Positions 17,314 to 26,795 are shown, counted from the first letter of the stretch. The stretch: DNA of 64,000 nt from Streptomyces sp. MST-110588 (GCF_022695595.1 NZ_CP074380.1:1116001-1180000), one strand, 5' to 3'. The notes: generated by a model not told the origin, from the letters alone. Made by a program: numbers and translations.

Positions 17314-18624
17314 TCAGGCGTGGATGTGGTCCTTCTGGTCGGGTACGACCGTGCCGTCGGCCCGCCGGACCGGTCCGGGCGCGCCGTCGGTGTTGGTGTA
17401 GCCCTTGGTGGCGCAGGGGTAGGTGCCGGACCTGCGCGGCAGCGGTGCGATGAACATGGGGTTGACCACCCAGCGCCGGTCCGCGTCGTCATAGGCGCGG
17501 CACATCAGCTCGGCCTTGTTGCGGTTGATCACCAGGTGTGCCCCGGTCGCGTCACCGACGAACGTCACGTCGGTGTCCGCGTCGCCGCCGCCCAGCGCGA
17601 TGCGGTGTGCCGGGTCCTGCAGCCGCCATGCCTCGGCGCCCTTGATCTTGAAGATCTCCTGGTTGATCAGGCAGCGCTTGCCGTCGATGTACGGCAGCAC
17701 CTCGCCGTGCCCGTCCCGGACGTCACCGCAACCGCGGATGCCGGTGGTCAGCCTGCCGTTCCGTACCAGGCTGCGTACGCCGATGGTGTGGGCGCGGTCG
17801 ATGCCCACGCCGCCCGACCAGGCTTCGGCGATCGTCTCCGCCGACGCGGAGACGACGTACACCCGGAAGCCGGCCGCCTTCAGCGTGCGGATCAGGTCTT
17901 TCTGCTGGTCGTAGTAGCGGATGTAGCCGGCGACCTTGTGGGTGCCGACGGTCTGCTCGGTGCCGATGGGCGCGGCCAGGTTCTCGGTGCGGGCCCGCTC
18001 GGCGTAGGAGGTCAGTTGCGCCGGGGTCAGGCCGGCGAAGAGCTGGGGGATCCAGGCGTACTCGGGCCTGGTGCGCCGGTGGTTCCACTCCCCGGCGAAG
18101 GCCGCGGCGCCGCTCATCGTGCGGGCGCTCTCGCGGATCTCCATGATCTCGTCGGCGCAGGCGGTGTTCTTCGAGGTGGGCAGCGGCCGGCCGACGGGGA
18201 CGGCGGTGCCGCACGCCCGGGTCAGCGCGCGGTGGGCGGCCCGGGTCATCCAGGGGCTGGTGGCCTTCCAGCTCTTGGGCCGCAGGAGCTTGTCGTGCCG
18301 CAGGGCCCAGGCGAGGGTGGCGTCGGAGATGTCGTTCTTGACGACGGTGTTGTCCCAGTCGAAGGCGGCGACGGGACGGCCCTGGGGACCGGGCGTGGGG
18401 TGCGAGCACGTGCCGCGCTCGTCGATCATCCGCTGGAGCCGGGTGCGGTTCTCGCCGTACCACTTCAGGCTCCTGGAGAGCTGCGGACAGCTCGTACGCT
18501 GCGGGGACGCGGCGGCTTCCCGGGCCTTGGCGGGGGTGGCGGCCGTGGCGGGCACGGTGGCCGCGAGGGACGAGACGGCCGCGGCGACGGCGAGTCCCAG
18601 GGTGAGGGGGAGTCTGGTGCGCAC
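17314..18624 (-). CDS. Secreted HAD-superfamily phosphatase
   Basis: 436 residues with a signal peptide (LPLTLGLAVAAAVSSLAATV, cleavage after ATAA). The HAD motif I is FDWDNTVVKND with Asp89 as nucleophile and Asp91 as acid. Motif II is VYVVSASAETIAEAW, and LGGGDADTDVTFVG carries the motif IV acids. Several cysteines suggest disulfides. Related secreted HAD proteins include phosphocholine phosphatases, but the substrate here is inferred only by family. It stands alone, converging with the aldolase-like gene. Confidence 0.85.
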   Translation of the reverse strand: MRTRLPLTLGLAVAAAVSSLAATVPATAATPAKAREAAASPQRTSCPQLSRSLKWYGENRTRLQRMIDERGTCSHPTPGPQGRPVAAFDWDNTVVKNDISDATLAWALRHDKLLRPKSWKATSPWMTRAAHRALTRACGTAVPVGRPLPTSKNTACADEIMEIRESARTMSGAAAFAGEWNHRRTRPEYAWIPQLFAGLTPAQLTSYAERARTENLAAPIGTEQTVGTHKVAGYIRYYDQQKDLIRTLKAAGFRVYVVSASAETIAEAWSGGVGIDRAHTIGVRSLVRNGRLTTGIRGCGDVRDGHGEVLPYIDGKRCLINQEIFKIKGAEAWRLQDPAHRIALGGGDADTDVTFVGDATGAHLVINRNKAELMCRAYDDADRRWVVNPMFIAPLPRRSGTYPCATKGYTNTDGAPGPVRRADGTVVPDQKDHIHA

Positions 18625-18716
18625 AGTGTTTCTCCGGGGGACGACGGCAGGGAGAGGGCCGGGACCGGTACGCCGCCGTACCGGTTCCGGCGCGGATCTC
18701 GGACCTTACATACGGC

Positions 18717-19502
18717 CTACTGCGGGGTGACGTACGCCCCCGCGATGCCCCCGTCGACCAGGAATTCGGCGGCGTTGACGAAGGTGGAGTCGTCGCTGGC
18801 GAGGAAGGCGACCGCGGCGGCGATCTCCTCCGGCTCGGCGAAGCGGCCCACGGGGACGTGCACCAGGCGGCGGGCCGCCCGCTCCGGGTCCTTGGCGAAC
18901 AGTTCCTTCAGCAGGGGGGTGTTGACCGGCCCCGGGCACAGCGCGTTGACCCGGATGCCCTCGCGGGCGAACTGCACGCCCAGTTCGCGGGACATCGCCA
19001 GCACCCCGCCCTTGGAGGCGGTGTAGCTGATCTGGGAGGTGGCGGCGCCCATCACGGCCACGAAGGACGCGGTGTTGATGATGGAGCCCTTGCCCTGGCG
19101 CCGCATGTAGGGCAGCGCGTGCTTGCAGCACAGGTAGACCGAGGTGAGGTTGACTTCCTGTACGCGCTTCCAGGCGTCCAGGCCCGTGGTGAGGATGGAG
19201 TCGTCCTCGGGCGGCGAGATGCCCGCGTTGTTGAAGGCGATGTCGACCGATCCGTAGGTGTCGTACGCGGTCTTGAACAGCGCCTCCACCTGGTCGGAGT
19301 CGGTCACGTCCGCCCGGACGAAGGTGCCGCCGACCTCGTCGGCCGCGGCCTTGCCCGCCGGCTCGTCGATGTCGGCGCAGACGACGTGCGCGCCCTCGGA
19401 GGCCAGCCGGCGGGCGGAGGCCAGGCCGATGCCGCTGCCGGCCCCGGTGATCACGGCGGTACGGCCGACGAGGCGGCGGCACACTGCGGTCTGGTCGGTC
19501 AC
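18717..19502 (-). CDS. SDR-family NAD(P)-dependent dehydrogenase of the ethanolamine cluster
   Basis: 261 residues. Classical SDR: cofactor motif TGAGSGIG at 19-26, NNAG at 91-94, and the catalytic Ser146, Tyr160 and Lys164 (YTASK). DIDEPAG after strand two suggests NAD preference. The GTG at 19502 overlaps the aldehyde dehydrogenase stop (GTGA) and follows GAGGAG, so it is coupled. By context it should oxidise an alcohol such as gamma-glutamylethanolamide to the aldehyde, the step before the dehydrogenase. That assignment is inference from neighbours. Confidence 0.9.
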   Translation of the reverse strand: MTDQTAVCRRLVGRTAVITGAGSGIGLASARRLASEGAHVVCADIDEPAGKAAADEVGGTFVRADVTDSDQVEALFKTAYDTYGSVDIAFNNAGISPPEDDSILTTGLDAWKRVQEVNLTSVYLCCKHALPYMRRQGKGSIINTASFVAVMGAATSQISYTASKGGVLAMSRELGVQFAREGIRVNALCPGPVNTPLLKELFAKDPERAARRLVHVPVGRFAEPEEIAAAVAFLASDDSTFVNAAEFLVDGGIAGAYVTPQ

Positions 19503-20914
19503 TTGCTCTCCTCGGTGCTGGTCCCGGTGTTGTCGGAGGTGCTCTTTGAGGTGCTCTCGGTGCTGATGAAGACGTTCTTGGTCTCGGTGAAGGCGGTCAG
19601 GGCGTCCGGGCCCAGCTCCCGGCCCAGCCCGGACTGCTTGAACCCGCCGAACGGCGTCCAGTAGCGCACGCTGCTGTGGGAGTTGACGGAGAGGTTGCCG
19701 GCCGCGACGGCGCGCGAGACCCGTACCGCGCGGCCGATGTCGCGGGTCCACAGGGAGCCGGACAGTCCGTAGTCGGTGGCGTTGGCGATACGGACCGCCT
19801 CGGCCTCGTCCCGGAAGGGGATGGCGACGGCCACCGGCCCGAAGATCTCCTCGACGGCGGCCCGGTCGGCGGGGGCGCCTTCCAGGACGGTGGGCGGGTA
19901 CCAGAAGCCCTTGCCCCGGGGTGCCTCGCCGCGGATGGCCGCCGGGGCGTCCTCGGGGACGTAGGACCGTACGCGTTCCCGCTGCGCGGCCGAGATCAGC
20001 GGGCCCATCCGGGTGGCGGGGTCGGCCGGGTCGCCGACGGTGAAGGACTTCACGGCGGGTTCGAGGAGTTCCATGAAGCGGTCGTAGACGGACGCCTGGA
20101 CCAGGATGCGGCTGCGGGCGCAGCAGTCCTGGCCGGCGTTGTCCAGGAAGGAGCCGGGGGCGGTAGCGGCGGCGGCCTCCAGGTCGGCGTCGGCGAAGAC
20201 GATGTTGGGGCTCTTGCCGCCGAGTTCGAGGGTCAGCCGCTTGGTCTGTGCGGCGCACCTGGCGGCGATCCGGCGGCCGACGGCGGTGGAGCCGGTGAAG
20301 ACGACCTTGGCGACGCCGGGGTGGTCGACCAGGGCCTCGCCGGTGACCGCGCCCTCGCCGGGCAGGACCTGGAAGAGGTCCTCGGGGACGCCGGCCTCCA
20401 GCGCGTGCCGTGCCAGGCGCAGGGCGGTGAGCGGGGTGGTCTCGGCGGGTTTGAGGAGGACGGCGTTGCCGGCGGCCAGCGCGGGGGCGGTGCCCCAGGC
20501 GGCGATGGGCATGGGGAAGTTCCAGGGGGCGATGACGGCGACGACGCCCAGCGGCTCCTGGAAGGTGACGTTCAGGCCGCCGGCCACCGGGATCTGGGTC
20601 CCGGTCAGGCGCTCCACTCCCCCGGCGGCGTAGTCCAGCAGGTCACGGACGTTGCCGGCCTCCCACCGGGCGCTGTCCAGGGGGTGGCCGGCTTCCCTCA
20701 GCTCCAGGTCCGCCAGCGGTTCGGTGTTCTCCTCGACGACCTGGGCGAACCGGCGCAGGACACGGGCCCGGTCGCCGGGCGGCAGGGCGGCCCACTTCTC
20801 CTGCGCGCGGGCGGCCCGCCGGACGGCGGCGTCGACCTCGGCCGGGGTGGTGACGGGGACGGTGGCTACCAGTTCCTCGGTCGCCGGGTTGATGACGCTC
20901 AGTTCTCGCAACAT
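19499..20914 (-). CDS. Aldehyde dehydrogenase of the ethanolamine cluster
   Basis: 471 residues, NAD(P)-dependent aldehyde dehydrogenase. Catalytic Glu230 lies in LTLELGGKSPNIVFADADL and Cys264 in NAGQDCCARSRI; the cofactor loop is FTGSTAVGRRI. The C-terminus ends in a Ser/Thr-rich tail (STESTSKSTSDNTGTS) unusual for the family. The start at 20914 (MLRELSVINPATEE) follows GAGGAAAG. Given the GlnA4-type synthetase upstream and the gamma-glutamyl hydrolase across the divergent promoter, the likely substrate is a gamma-glutamyl aldehyde. It overlaps the SDR gene. Confidence 0.93.
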   Translation of the reverse strand: MLRELSVINPATEELVATVPVTTPAEVDAAVRRAARAQEKWAALPPGDRARVLRRFAQVVEENTEPLADLELREAGHPLDSARWEAGNVRDLLDYAAGGVERLTGTQIPVAGGLNVTFQEPLGVVAVIAPWNFPMPIAAWGTAPALAAGNAVLLKPAETTPLTALRLARHALEAGVPEDLFQVLPGEGAVTGEALVDHPGVAKVVFTGSTAVGRRIAARCAAQTKRLTLELGGKSPNIVFADADLEAAAATAPGSFLDNAGQDCCARSRILVQASVYDRFMELLEPAVKSFTVGDPADPATRMGPLISAAQRERVRSYVPEDAPAAIRGEAPRGKGFWYPPTVLEGAPADRAAVEEIFGPVAVAIPFRDEAEAVRIANATDYGLSGSLWTRDIGRAVRVSRAVAAGNLSVNSHSSVRYWTPFGGFKQSGLGRELGPDALTAFTETKNVFISTESTSKSTSDNTGTSTEESK

Positions 20915-21017
20915 GCAGCGGCTTTCCTCACCTGCGCTCGGCGGCTTGTCTTCCACGGGGTCGGCGGCTTGTCTTCCACGGAGTCGGCGGCTTCCCGCAC
21001 GGGGGCGGCGACGGGCT

Positions 21018-22385
21018 TCACATGCGTTCGAAGGAGCGGAAGCGCTCCCAGTCCGTGACGGCGGCGTCGTACGCCTCCTGCTCGACGCGCGCCATGTTGA
21101 GGTAGTGGCCGACGACCTCGTCGCCGAACGCCTCGCGCGCCATGGGGCTCGCCTCCCACAGGGCGGCGGCCTCGCGCAGCGTGGTGGGGACATGGGCGGC
21201 GTCGCCGGTGTAGGCGTTGCCGGTGCACGGCTCGGGGAGTTCCAGTCGGTGGTCGATGCCGTACAGCCCGGCCGCGATCATGGCGGCGAGCGCGAGGTAG
21301 GGGTTCACATCGCCGCCGGGCAGCCGGTTCTCCAGGCGGTGGGAGGGGCCGTGGCCGATGACGCGCAGCGCGCAGGTGCGGTTGTCCGGGCCCCAGGCGA
21401 CGGCGGTGGGGGCGAAGGAGCCGGGCCTGAAGCGCTTGTAGGAGTTGATGTTCGGGGCGTAGAAGAGCGTGAAGTCGCGCAGGGCCGCGAGCTGTCCGGC
21501 CAGGAAGTGCCGCATCGTGGCGGACATGCCGTACGGGCCGGACTCGTCCGCCAGCACGGGGCGGCCCGCCTCGTCGCGCAGCGAGAGGTGGATGTGGCAG
21601 GAGTTGCCCTCGCGCTCGTCGTACTTGGCCATGAAGGTGAGCGCCATGCCCTCCTGGGCGGCGATCTCCTTGGCGCCGGTCTTGTAGACGGAGTGCTGGT
21701 CGCAGGTGGTCAGCGCCTCGTCGTAGACGAACACGATCTCGTGCTGGCCGAGGTTGCACTCGCCCTTGGCGGATTCCACCGCCAGGCCGGCCACGCCCAT
21801 CTCGTTGCGGATACGGCGCAGCAGCGGCTCGACGCGGCCCGTCCCCAGGACGGAGTAGTCGACGTTGTACTGGTTGACGGGGGTCAGGCCGCGGTAGCCG
21901 CGGGACCAGGCGTCCTCGTAGGTGTCCTTGAAGACCATGAACTCCAGCTCGGTACCGGCGTACGCGCTCCAGCCGCGCTCGGCGAGGCGGTCGAGCTGGC
22001 GGCGCAGGATCTGCCGGGGCGAGGCCAGGACCGGGGAGCCGTCGTGCCAGGCGAGGTCGGCGGTGATCAGGGCGGTGCCCGGGTTCCAGGGGGTACGGCG
22101 CAAGGTGGCGGGGTCGCCGTGCAGGGCGAAGTCGCCGTAACCGCGTTCCCAGGAGGACATGGCGTAGCCGTCGACGGTGTTGAGGTCCACGTCCACGGCG
22201 AGCAGGTAGTTGCAGCCCTCGCTGCCGCCTTCCAGGACGGTGTCCAGGAAGTAGCGGGCGGCGAACCGCTTGCCCTGGAGCCTGCCCTGCATGTCGGTGA
22301 AGGCCAGGACGACCGTGTCGATCTCGCCGGTGCCGACGAGCCGGGTCAGCTCCTCGACGGGGAGCGGGGGCGTGCGGTCTGCCAC
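21018..22385 (-). CDS. glnA4: Glutamine synthetase-like protein, probable gamma-glutamylethanolamide synthetase
   Basis: 455 residues with the GS fold: beta-grasp N-domain (VLAFTDMQGRLQGKRFAARY), ATP/metal motifs ELEFMVFKDTYE, AKGECNLGQHEI and GNSCHIHLSL, then RLENRLPGGDVNPYLALAAM. Residues differ from true GlnA around the ammonium site, as in GS-like enzymes acting on amines. From recall, S. coelicolor GlnA4 in the same gene order ligates glutamate to ethanolamine. The next-door ethanolamine permease supports that. It heads the unit glnA4-ALDH-SDR and diverges from the FadR-type regulator. Confidence 0.88.
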   Translation of the reverse strand: MADRTPPLPVEELTRLVGTGEIDTVVLAFTDMQGRLQGKRFAARYFLDTVLEGGSEGCNYLLAVDVDLNTVDGYAMSSWERGYGDFALHGDPATLRRTPWNPGTALITADLAWHDGSPVLASPRQILRRQLDRLAERGWSAYAGTELEFMVFKDTYEDAWSRGYRGLTPVNQYNVDYSVLGTGRVEPLLRRIRNEMGVAGLAVESAKGECNLGQHEIVFVYDEALTTCDQHSVYKTGAKEIAAQEGMALTFMAKYDEREGNSCHIHLSLRDEAGRPVLADESGPYGMSATMRHFLAGQLAALRDFTLFYAPNINSYKRFRPGSFAPTAVAWGPDNRTCALRVIGHGPSHRLENRLPGGDVNPYLALAAMIAAGLYGIDHRLELPEPCTGNAYTGDAAHVPTTLREAAALWEASPMAREAFGDEVVGHYLNMARVEQEAYDAAVTDWERFRSFERM

Positions 22386-22433
22386 GGTGGTGCCTCCTGT
22401 CGCCGTGTCCGGAGGTCATAAGGTAGGGCCACG

Positions 22434-22444
22434 AACCATTGGTT
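22434..22444. promoter_or_regulatory. Palindromic candidate operator between glnA4 and the GntR gene
   Basis: AACCATTGGTT is a perfect 11-bp palindrome 15 bp before the regulator's ATG and 49 bp from the glnA4 start. FadR-type GntR proteins bind similar GT/AC palindromes. Confidence 0.45.
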
Positions 22445-22458
22445 GGGAAGGGGTGGCG

Positions 22459-23235
22459 ATGGACGGTACGGCGGACCGGCTGGCGCCCGTGCTGCGTCCG
22501 GTACGGGCGGGGAACGGCTTCGAGGAGGCACTGGAGCAGATACTCCAGATCGTCCGTCTCGGCCTGGTTCCGCAGGGTGAACGACTGCCCGCCGAGCGGG
22601 AGTTGGCCGAGCGACTGCAGATCAGCCGGGTGACGCTGCGCGAGGTGCTCAAGGTCCTCCAGGACCAGGGCCTGGTGGAGAGCCGGCGCGGGCGGTACGG
22701 CGGGACGTTCGTACGCGTCCGTACGGAGTCCACCGGCGAGGCCGAACTGCGGCGCCGCATCGGCACGGTGGACATCGAGGACGTACTGCGCTTCCGCGAG
22801 GTGCTGGAGGTCGGGGCCGCCGGACTGTGTGCCGCGCACGGCCTGGACGACGCGGGGGCGACGCGACTGCGGGGCGCGCTGACCGCCACCCACGACGCGC
22901 CGCTTGCCGACTACCGCCGCCGCGACACGCTGCTGCACCTGACGCTCGCCGAGCTGTCCGGCTCTCCCTCGCTCGCCGCCCAGTACGCCGCCGTACGGGC
23001 GAGCGTCAACGACCTCCTGGACTGCATCCCGCTGCTGGTACGGAACCTGGAGCACTCCCAGGCGCAGCACACCGCGCTGGTCGAGGCGGTGCTGGAGGGG
23101 GACGCGGACGGGGCGCGGGAGGTGATGCGGGAGCACTGCTGCGGGACGGCGGCGCTGCTGCGGGGGTTCCTGACCGGGCCGGCGGGTCCGGGCGGCCCGG
23201 GTGGCACGAGCGGCACGGACGCGCCGGCTTCGTAA
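22459..23235 (+). CDS. FadR/GntR-family regulator of the ethanolamine cluster
   Basis: 258 residues. The N-terminal winged helix is about 20-90 (IVRLGLVPQGERLPAERELA, then ISRVTLREVLKVLQDQGLVE). The C-terminal all-helical FCD ligand domain has RFREVLEVGAAGLCA and RRDTLLHLTLAELSG and probably binds a metal-coordinated acid. The ATG at 22459 follows GGAAGGGG. It is divergent from glnA4, about 70 bp away, and the permease gene follows on the same strand. The likely role is induction by ethanolamine or an intermediate; the ligand is unknown. Confidence 0.9.
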   Translation: MDGTADRLAPVLRPVRAGNGFEEALEQILQIVRLGLVPQGERLPAERELAERLQISRVTLREVLKVLQDQGLVESRRGRYGGTFVRVRTESTGEAELRRRIGTVDIEDVLRFREVLEVGAAGLCAAHGLDDAGATRLRGALTATHDAPLADYRRRDTLLHLTLAELSGSPSLAAQYAAVRASVNDLLDCIPLLVRNLEHSQAQHTALVEAVLEGDADGAREVMREHCCGTAALLRGFLTGPAGPGGPGGTSGTDAPAS

Positions 23236-23336
23236 CCGGCCGTTGCCGCAGGGGTCTTGCGCCCGGCCGCCCGGGAACGCAAAGGTATTCCGCTGAACCT
23301 TTACCCGACGTCCCCTCGGCGAGGCAGGAGCGGCTC

Positions 23337-24809
23337 ATGGCCGACAGCACGGACGCGCACACCGCACCGCCCACCCGTCCCCCGGGCGGCGAGCGGTCCG
23401 CACCGGACACGTACCTGGAGAAGCGCTCCCTGCGGCGCGGCAGCGCGGGCCCCCTCCTGCTCACCGGCCTGGGCGTCGCCTACGTCGTCTCCGGCGACTT
23501 CTCCGGCTGGAACAACGGCCTGGCCCACGGCGGCTTCGGCGGCCTGGCCGTGGCCGCCGTCCTGATGGGCGTGATGTACACCTGCCTGGTCTTCGCGCTG
23601 GCGGAACTGGCGTCCGTACTGCCCACGGCGGGCGGCGGCTACGGCTTCGCGCGCCGCGCGCTGGGGACCTGGGGCGGCTTTCTGACCGGCACCGCCATCC
23701 TCATCGAGTACGTGCTCGCGCCCGCCGCCATCTCACTGTTCATCGGCGACTACGTCGAGTCCCTGGGCCTGTTCGGGCTGACCTCCGGCTGGCCGGTCCA
23801 GCTCGCCTGCTTCGTGATCTTCATCGGCATCCACCTGTGGGGCGTGGGCGAGGCGCTGCGCTTCAGCCTCGTGGTGACCGCCGTGGCGGTGGCCGCGCTC
23901 GTGGTCTTCGCCATCGCGGCCCTCACCGACTTCCACGTCGGCGCCCTTGACGACATCCCGGTGGACCGGGACGCCCTGGGAGCCAGTTCATGGCTGCCGT
24001 TCGGGGTGCTCGGCATATGGGCGGCCTTCCCGTTCGGCATGTGGTTCTTCCTCGGCGTGGAGGGCGTACCGCTGGCGGCCGAGGAGACCAGGAACCCGGC
24101 CCGTACGCTGCCCCGGGCGATGGCCGCCGCGATGGGCGTCCTGCTGCTGCTCGCGCTGGTCACCTTCCTCGCCGCGACCGGCGCCCGGGGCTCGGCCGCC
24201 ATCCGGTCCGTGGGCGACCCGCTGGTCCAGGCGCTCCAGCCCGGCGGCCGGCCGACCACCGTGAGCCGGATCGTCAACTACGCCGGGCTGGCCGGGCTGG
24301 TGGCGTCCTTCTTCTCCCTGATCTTCGCCGGTTCGCGCCAGCTCTTCGCGCTGTCCCGGGCCGGCTATCTGCCCCGCTTCCTGTCCCTGACCAGCCGCCG
24401 CAAGGCCCCCTACCTCGGTCTGCTGGTGCCCGGGGCGATCGGCTTCACCCTCGCCGTGGCCAGCGGGGACGGCGCCCGCATGCTCAACGCCGCGGTCTTC
24501 GGCGCCACGATCTCCTACGCGCTCATGGCGCTCTCCCACATCGTGCTGCGCCGGCGCGAACCGGAGCTGCGGCGCCCGTACCGTACTCCCGGGGGCGTGC
24601 TGACGTCCTCCGTCGCCCTGGTCCTGGCCTGCGCGGCGCTGGTGGCGACGTTCCTGGTGGACGTGGCGGCGGCGGTCATCGCCCTGATCGTGTACGGGGT
24701 GGCGCTGGCCTACTTCGCCCTGTGGTCCCGGCACCGGCTGGTGGCCTCCGCGCCCGAGGAGGAGTTCGCGGCCCTGGCCGCCGCCGAGGCCGAGCTGGAA
24801 CGCGGCTGA
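23337..24809 (+). CDS. eat: Ethanolamine/amino acid permease (APC superfamily)
   Basis: 490 residues with about 12 membrane helices. The N-terminal YLEKRSLRRGSAGPLLLTGLG and VSGDFSGWNNGLAHGGFGGL are typical of ethanolamine permeases in the APC superfamily, as is GVEGVPLAAEETRNPARTLPR. It should import ethanolamine across the cytoplasmic membrane. The ATG at 23337 follows GGCAGGAG. Its place between the GntR regulator and the gamma-glutamyl hydrolase, opposite glnA4, supports ethanolamine as substrate. Confidence 0.87.
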   Translation: MADSTDAHTAPPTRPPGGERSAPDTYLEKRSLRRGSAGPLLLTGLGVAYVVSGDFSGWNNGLAHGGFGGLAVAAVLMGVMYTCLVFALAELASVLPTAGGGYGFARRALGTWGGFLTGTAILIEYVLAPAAISLFIGDYVESLGLFGLTSGWPVQLACFVIFIGIHLWGVGEALRFSLVVTAVAVAALVVFAIAALTDFHVGALDDIPVDRDALGASSWLPFGVLGIWAAFPFGMWFFLGVEGVPLAAEETRNPARTLPRAMAAAMGVLLLLALVTFLAATGARGSAAIRSVGDPLVQALQPGGRPTTVSRIVNYAGLAGLVASFFSLIFAGSRQLFALSRAGYLPRFLSLTSRRKAPYLGLLVPGAIGFTLAVASGDGARMLNAAVFGATISYALMALSHIVLRRREPELRRPYRTPGGVLTSSVALVLACAALVATFLVDVAAAVIALIVYGVALAYFALWSRHRLVASAPEEEFAALAAAEAELERG

Positions 24810-24866
24810 CGTACCGGCTGACGTACGGAAGACGCACCGACCGGCGTACCGGCTGACGTACGGAAG
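24810..24866. repeat. 22-bp direct repeat between permease and hydrolase genes
   Basis: The same 22 bases (starting CGTACCGGCTGACG) occur at 24810-24831 and 24845-24866. They are followed by a CATCACA-type microsatellite up to 24903. Confidence 0.8.
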
Positions 24867-24921
24867 TCATCACAGGCATCACAGACATCACACCGCATCA
24901 CCCACTGCTCAGGAGATCCCG

Positions 24922-25646
24922 TTGCCCCCTCCCCCGCCCCGCCCCTCATCGGCATCAGCACCTACCTCGCCGAGGACGCCCGCTGGGGCGTCTGGGCGCA
25001 GCCCGCGGCCCTGCTGCCGGCCGCCTACCACCAGCTCGTCCAGCGCTCGGGCGGGCTGGCCGCACTGCTGCCGCCGGGCGACCCGGCGACCGCCGCGCGG
25101 ACGGTGGCCCGGCTGGACGGCCTGGTCATCGCGGGCGGCCCGGACGTGGAGCCCGTACGGTACGGGGCCGACCCGCACCCCAGGACCGGCCCGCCCGACC
25201 GGGCCCGGGACGCCTGGGAGCTGGCGCTGATCGACGCGGCGCTGACCTCCGGCGTACCGTTGCTGGGCATCTGCCGGGGCCTGCAACTGCTCAACGTGGC
25301 GCTGGGCGGCACCCTGGTCCAGCACGTGGACGGGCACGCCGGCCCGCCGGGCGTCTTCGCCTCGCACACGGTCGAGCCGGTGCCCGGGACGCTGCTGGAG
25401 ACGCTGCTGCCCGGGCCGGTGACCGTGCCCGCGTACCACCATCAGGCGGTCGACCGGCTCGGCGCGGGCCTGCGCCCCTCGGCGTACGCGGCGGACGGCA
25501 CGGTCGAGGCCCTGGAGGCGGCCGGTCCGGGCCCGTCCGGGCGCGGGTTCGCGCTGGCCGTGCAGTGGCATCCGGAGGCCGGGGACGACGCACGGCTGAC
25601 GGACGCTCTGATCGCCGCGGCACACGACTGGTCCGCGGCCGTGTGA
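24922..25646 (+). CDS. Gamma-glutamyl-GABA hydrolase-type peptidase (class I GATase fold), with a frameshift near the start
   Basis: Frame-corrected length is 241 residues. It should cleave the gamma-glutamyl amide that closes the ethanolamine route and return glutamate. Catalytic Cys lies in LLGICRGLQLLNVALGG, and His and Glu in AVQWHPEAG; LVIAGGPDVEP is the family's oxyanion strand. The visible frame has no start codon: LIGISTYLAEDARWGVW extends upstream into a C run. A TTG at 24922 with AGGAG seven bases ahead comes into frame if one C is missing from 24931-24935. I annotate from that TTG. A sequencing error is likely. Confidence 0.82.
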
Positions 25647-25716
25647 GGTGGTCCACTGGTCTGCGACAGCGGCCCGTGCGCCGGGCCCACGGTCCCGCCC
25701 CGGTGAGGAGGCCCCG

Positions 25717-26735
25717 TTGAGGAGTCCGCGGTCCCCCAGGCGTCTGATGGAGATCGTCACCGGCATGTGGGGCGCCAAGGCGCTGGCCGAGGCGACCCGT
25801 CTGGACCTGTTCTCCCAGCTCTCGGCGGCACCCGGCTCGACGGCGACGGAGGTGGCCGCCCGCAACGGCCTGGCCGTACGTCCGGCCGAGCAACTGCTGA
25901 CGGCCTGCGCCGGGCTCGGACTGCTGCGCCGCCAGGGCCCCGGGTACGCCAACACCCCCGAGGCGGAGACGTATCTGGTGCGGGGCCGCCCCGACTACTT
26001 CGGGGACGCGGTGCTCTCCTTGGACCACCGCTACGCGGGCTGGATGCGCCTGGGCGAGGCGCTGCGCTCCAACGCCCCGACCAACTTCGACGCCCAGGCA
26101 TCGGAGTCGATGTTCGATCCCGAGGACACCGAGCTCCAGCAGCACTTCTGGAAGAGCATGTACGCGCTGTCCGCCACCAGCGCCCGTGCGCTGGCCGCCG
26201 CCTACGACTTCGGCCCGGTGCGCCGGCTGCTGGACGTCGGCGGTGGCGGAGCCGCGTACGACATCGAACTGTGCCGGGCCTACGAGGAGCTGCGGGCGAC
26301 CGTTTTCGACCTCCCCTTCATCTGCGAGCTCAGCCGGGAGCCGGTGAGCCGGGCGGGGCTGACGGACCGGATCTCCTTCGCCCCCGGCGACTTCCTGCGG
26401 GAGGCGGCACTGCCCGCCGGGCACGACGCGGTCCTGCTCTCCCAGGTCCTGCACGACTGGGACGAGCGGACGAACCGGCTGATCCTGGCCAAGTGCTTCG
26501 CCGCCCTCCCCTCCGGCGGCCGGATCCTGATCAGCGAGCTGCTCGTGGACGACACCAAGGACGGGCCGCTGCTGCCCGCGCTGATGAGTCTGAACATGCT
26601 GGTGAGCACGTGGGGCGCAACTACACGGCGGCGGAGTACGGGGCGTGGCTGAAGGACGCCGGGTTCGTCGACGTGGGGACGGTGCGCTTCGAGGGGCCGG
26701 GGGCGGACGGGGCGGTGGTCGCGGTCAGGCCGTGA
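25717..26735 (+). CDS. SAM-dependent O-methyltransferase, frameshifted near the 3' end
   Basis: Frame-corrected length is 339 residues. It has the plant/antibiotic-type O-methyltransferase layout: N-terminal dimerisation winged helix (ALAEATRLDLFSQLSAAPGS), SAM motif LLDVGGGGAAYDIEL, and the catalytic region VLLSQVLHDWDERTNRLIL. The frame is lost at the G run 26612-26615: W-G-A-T replaces the expected WGRNYTAAEYGAWLKDAGF, which continues in the next frame to 26735. TTG 25717 is chosen because GAGGAGG sits six bases upstream. The substrate is unknown. It is probably not part of the ethanolamine pathway although it follows on the same strand. Confidence 0.8.
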
Positions 26736-26795
26736 ACGGGCGGTCCGCGGCCGGCCGTCGGGAGGCACCCGGCACAGGACCGGCCCGGCACAGGA

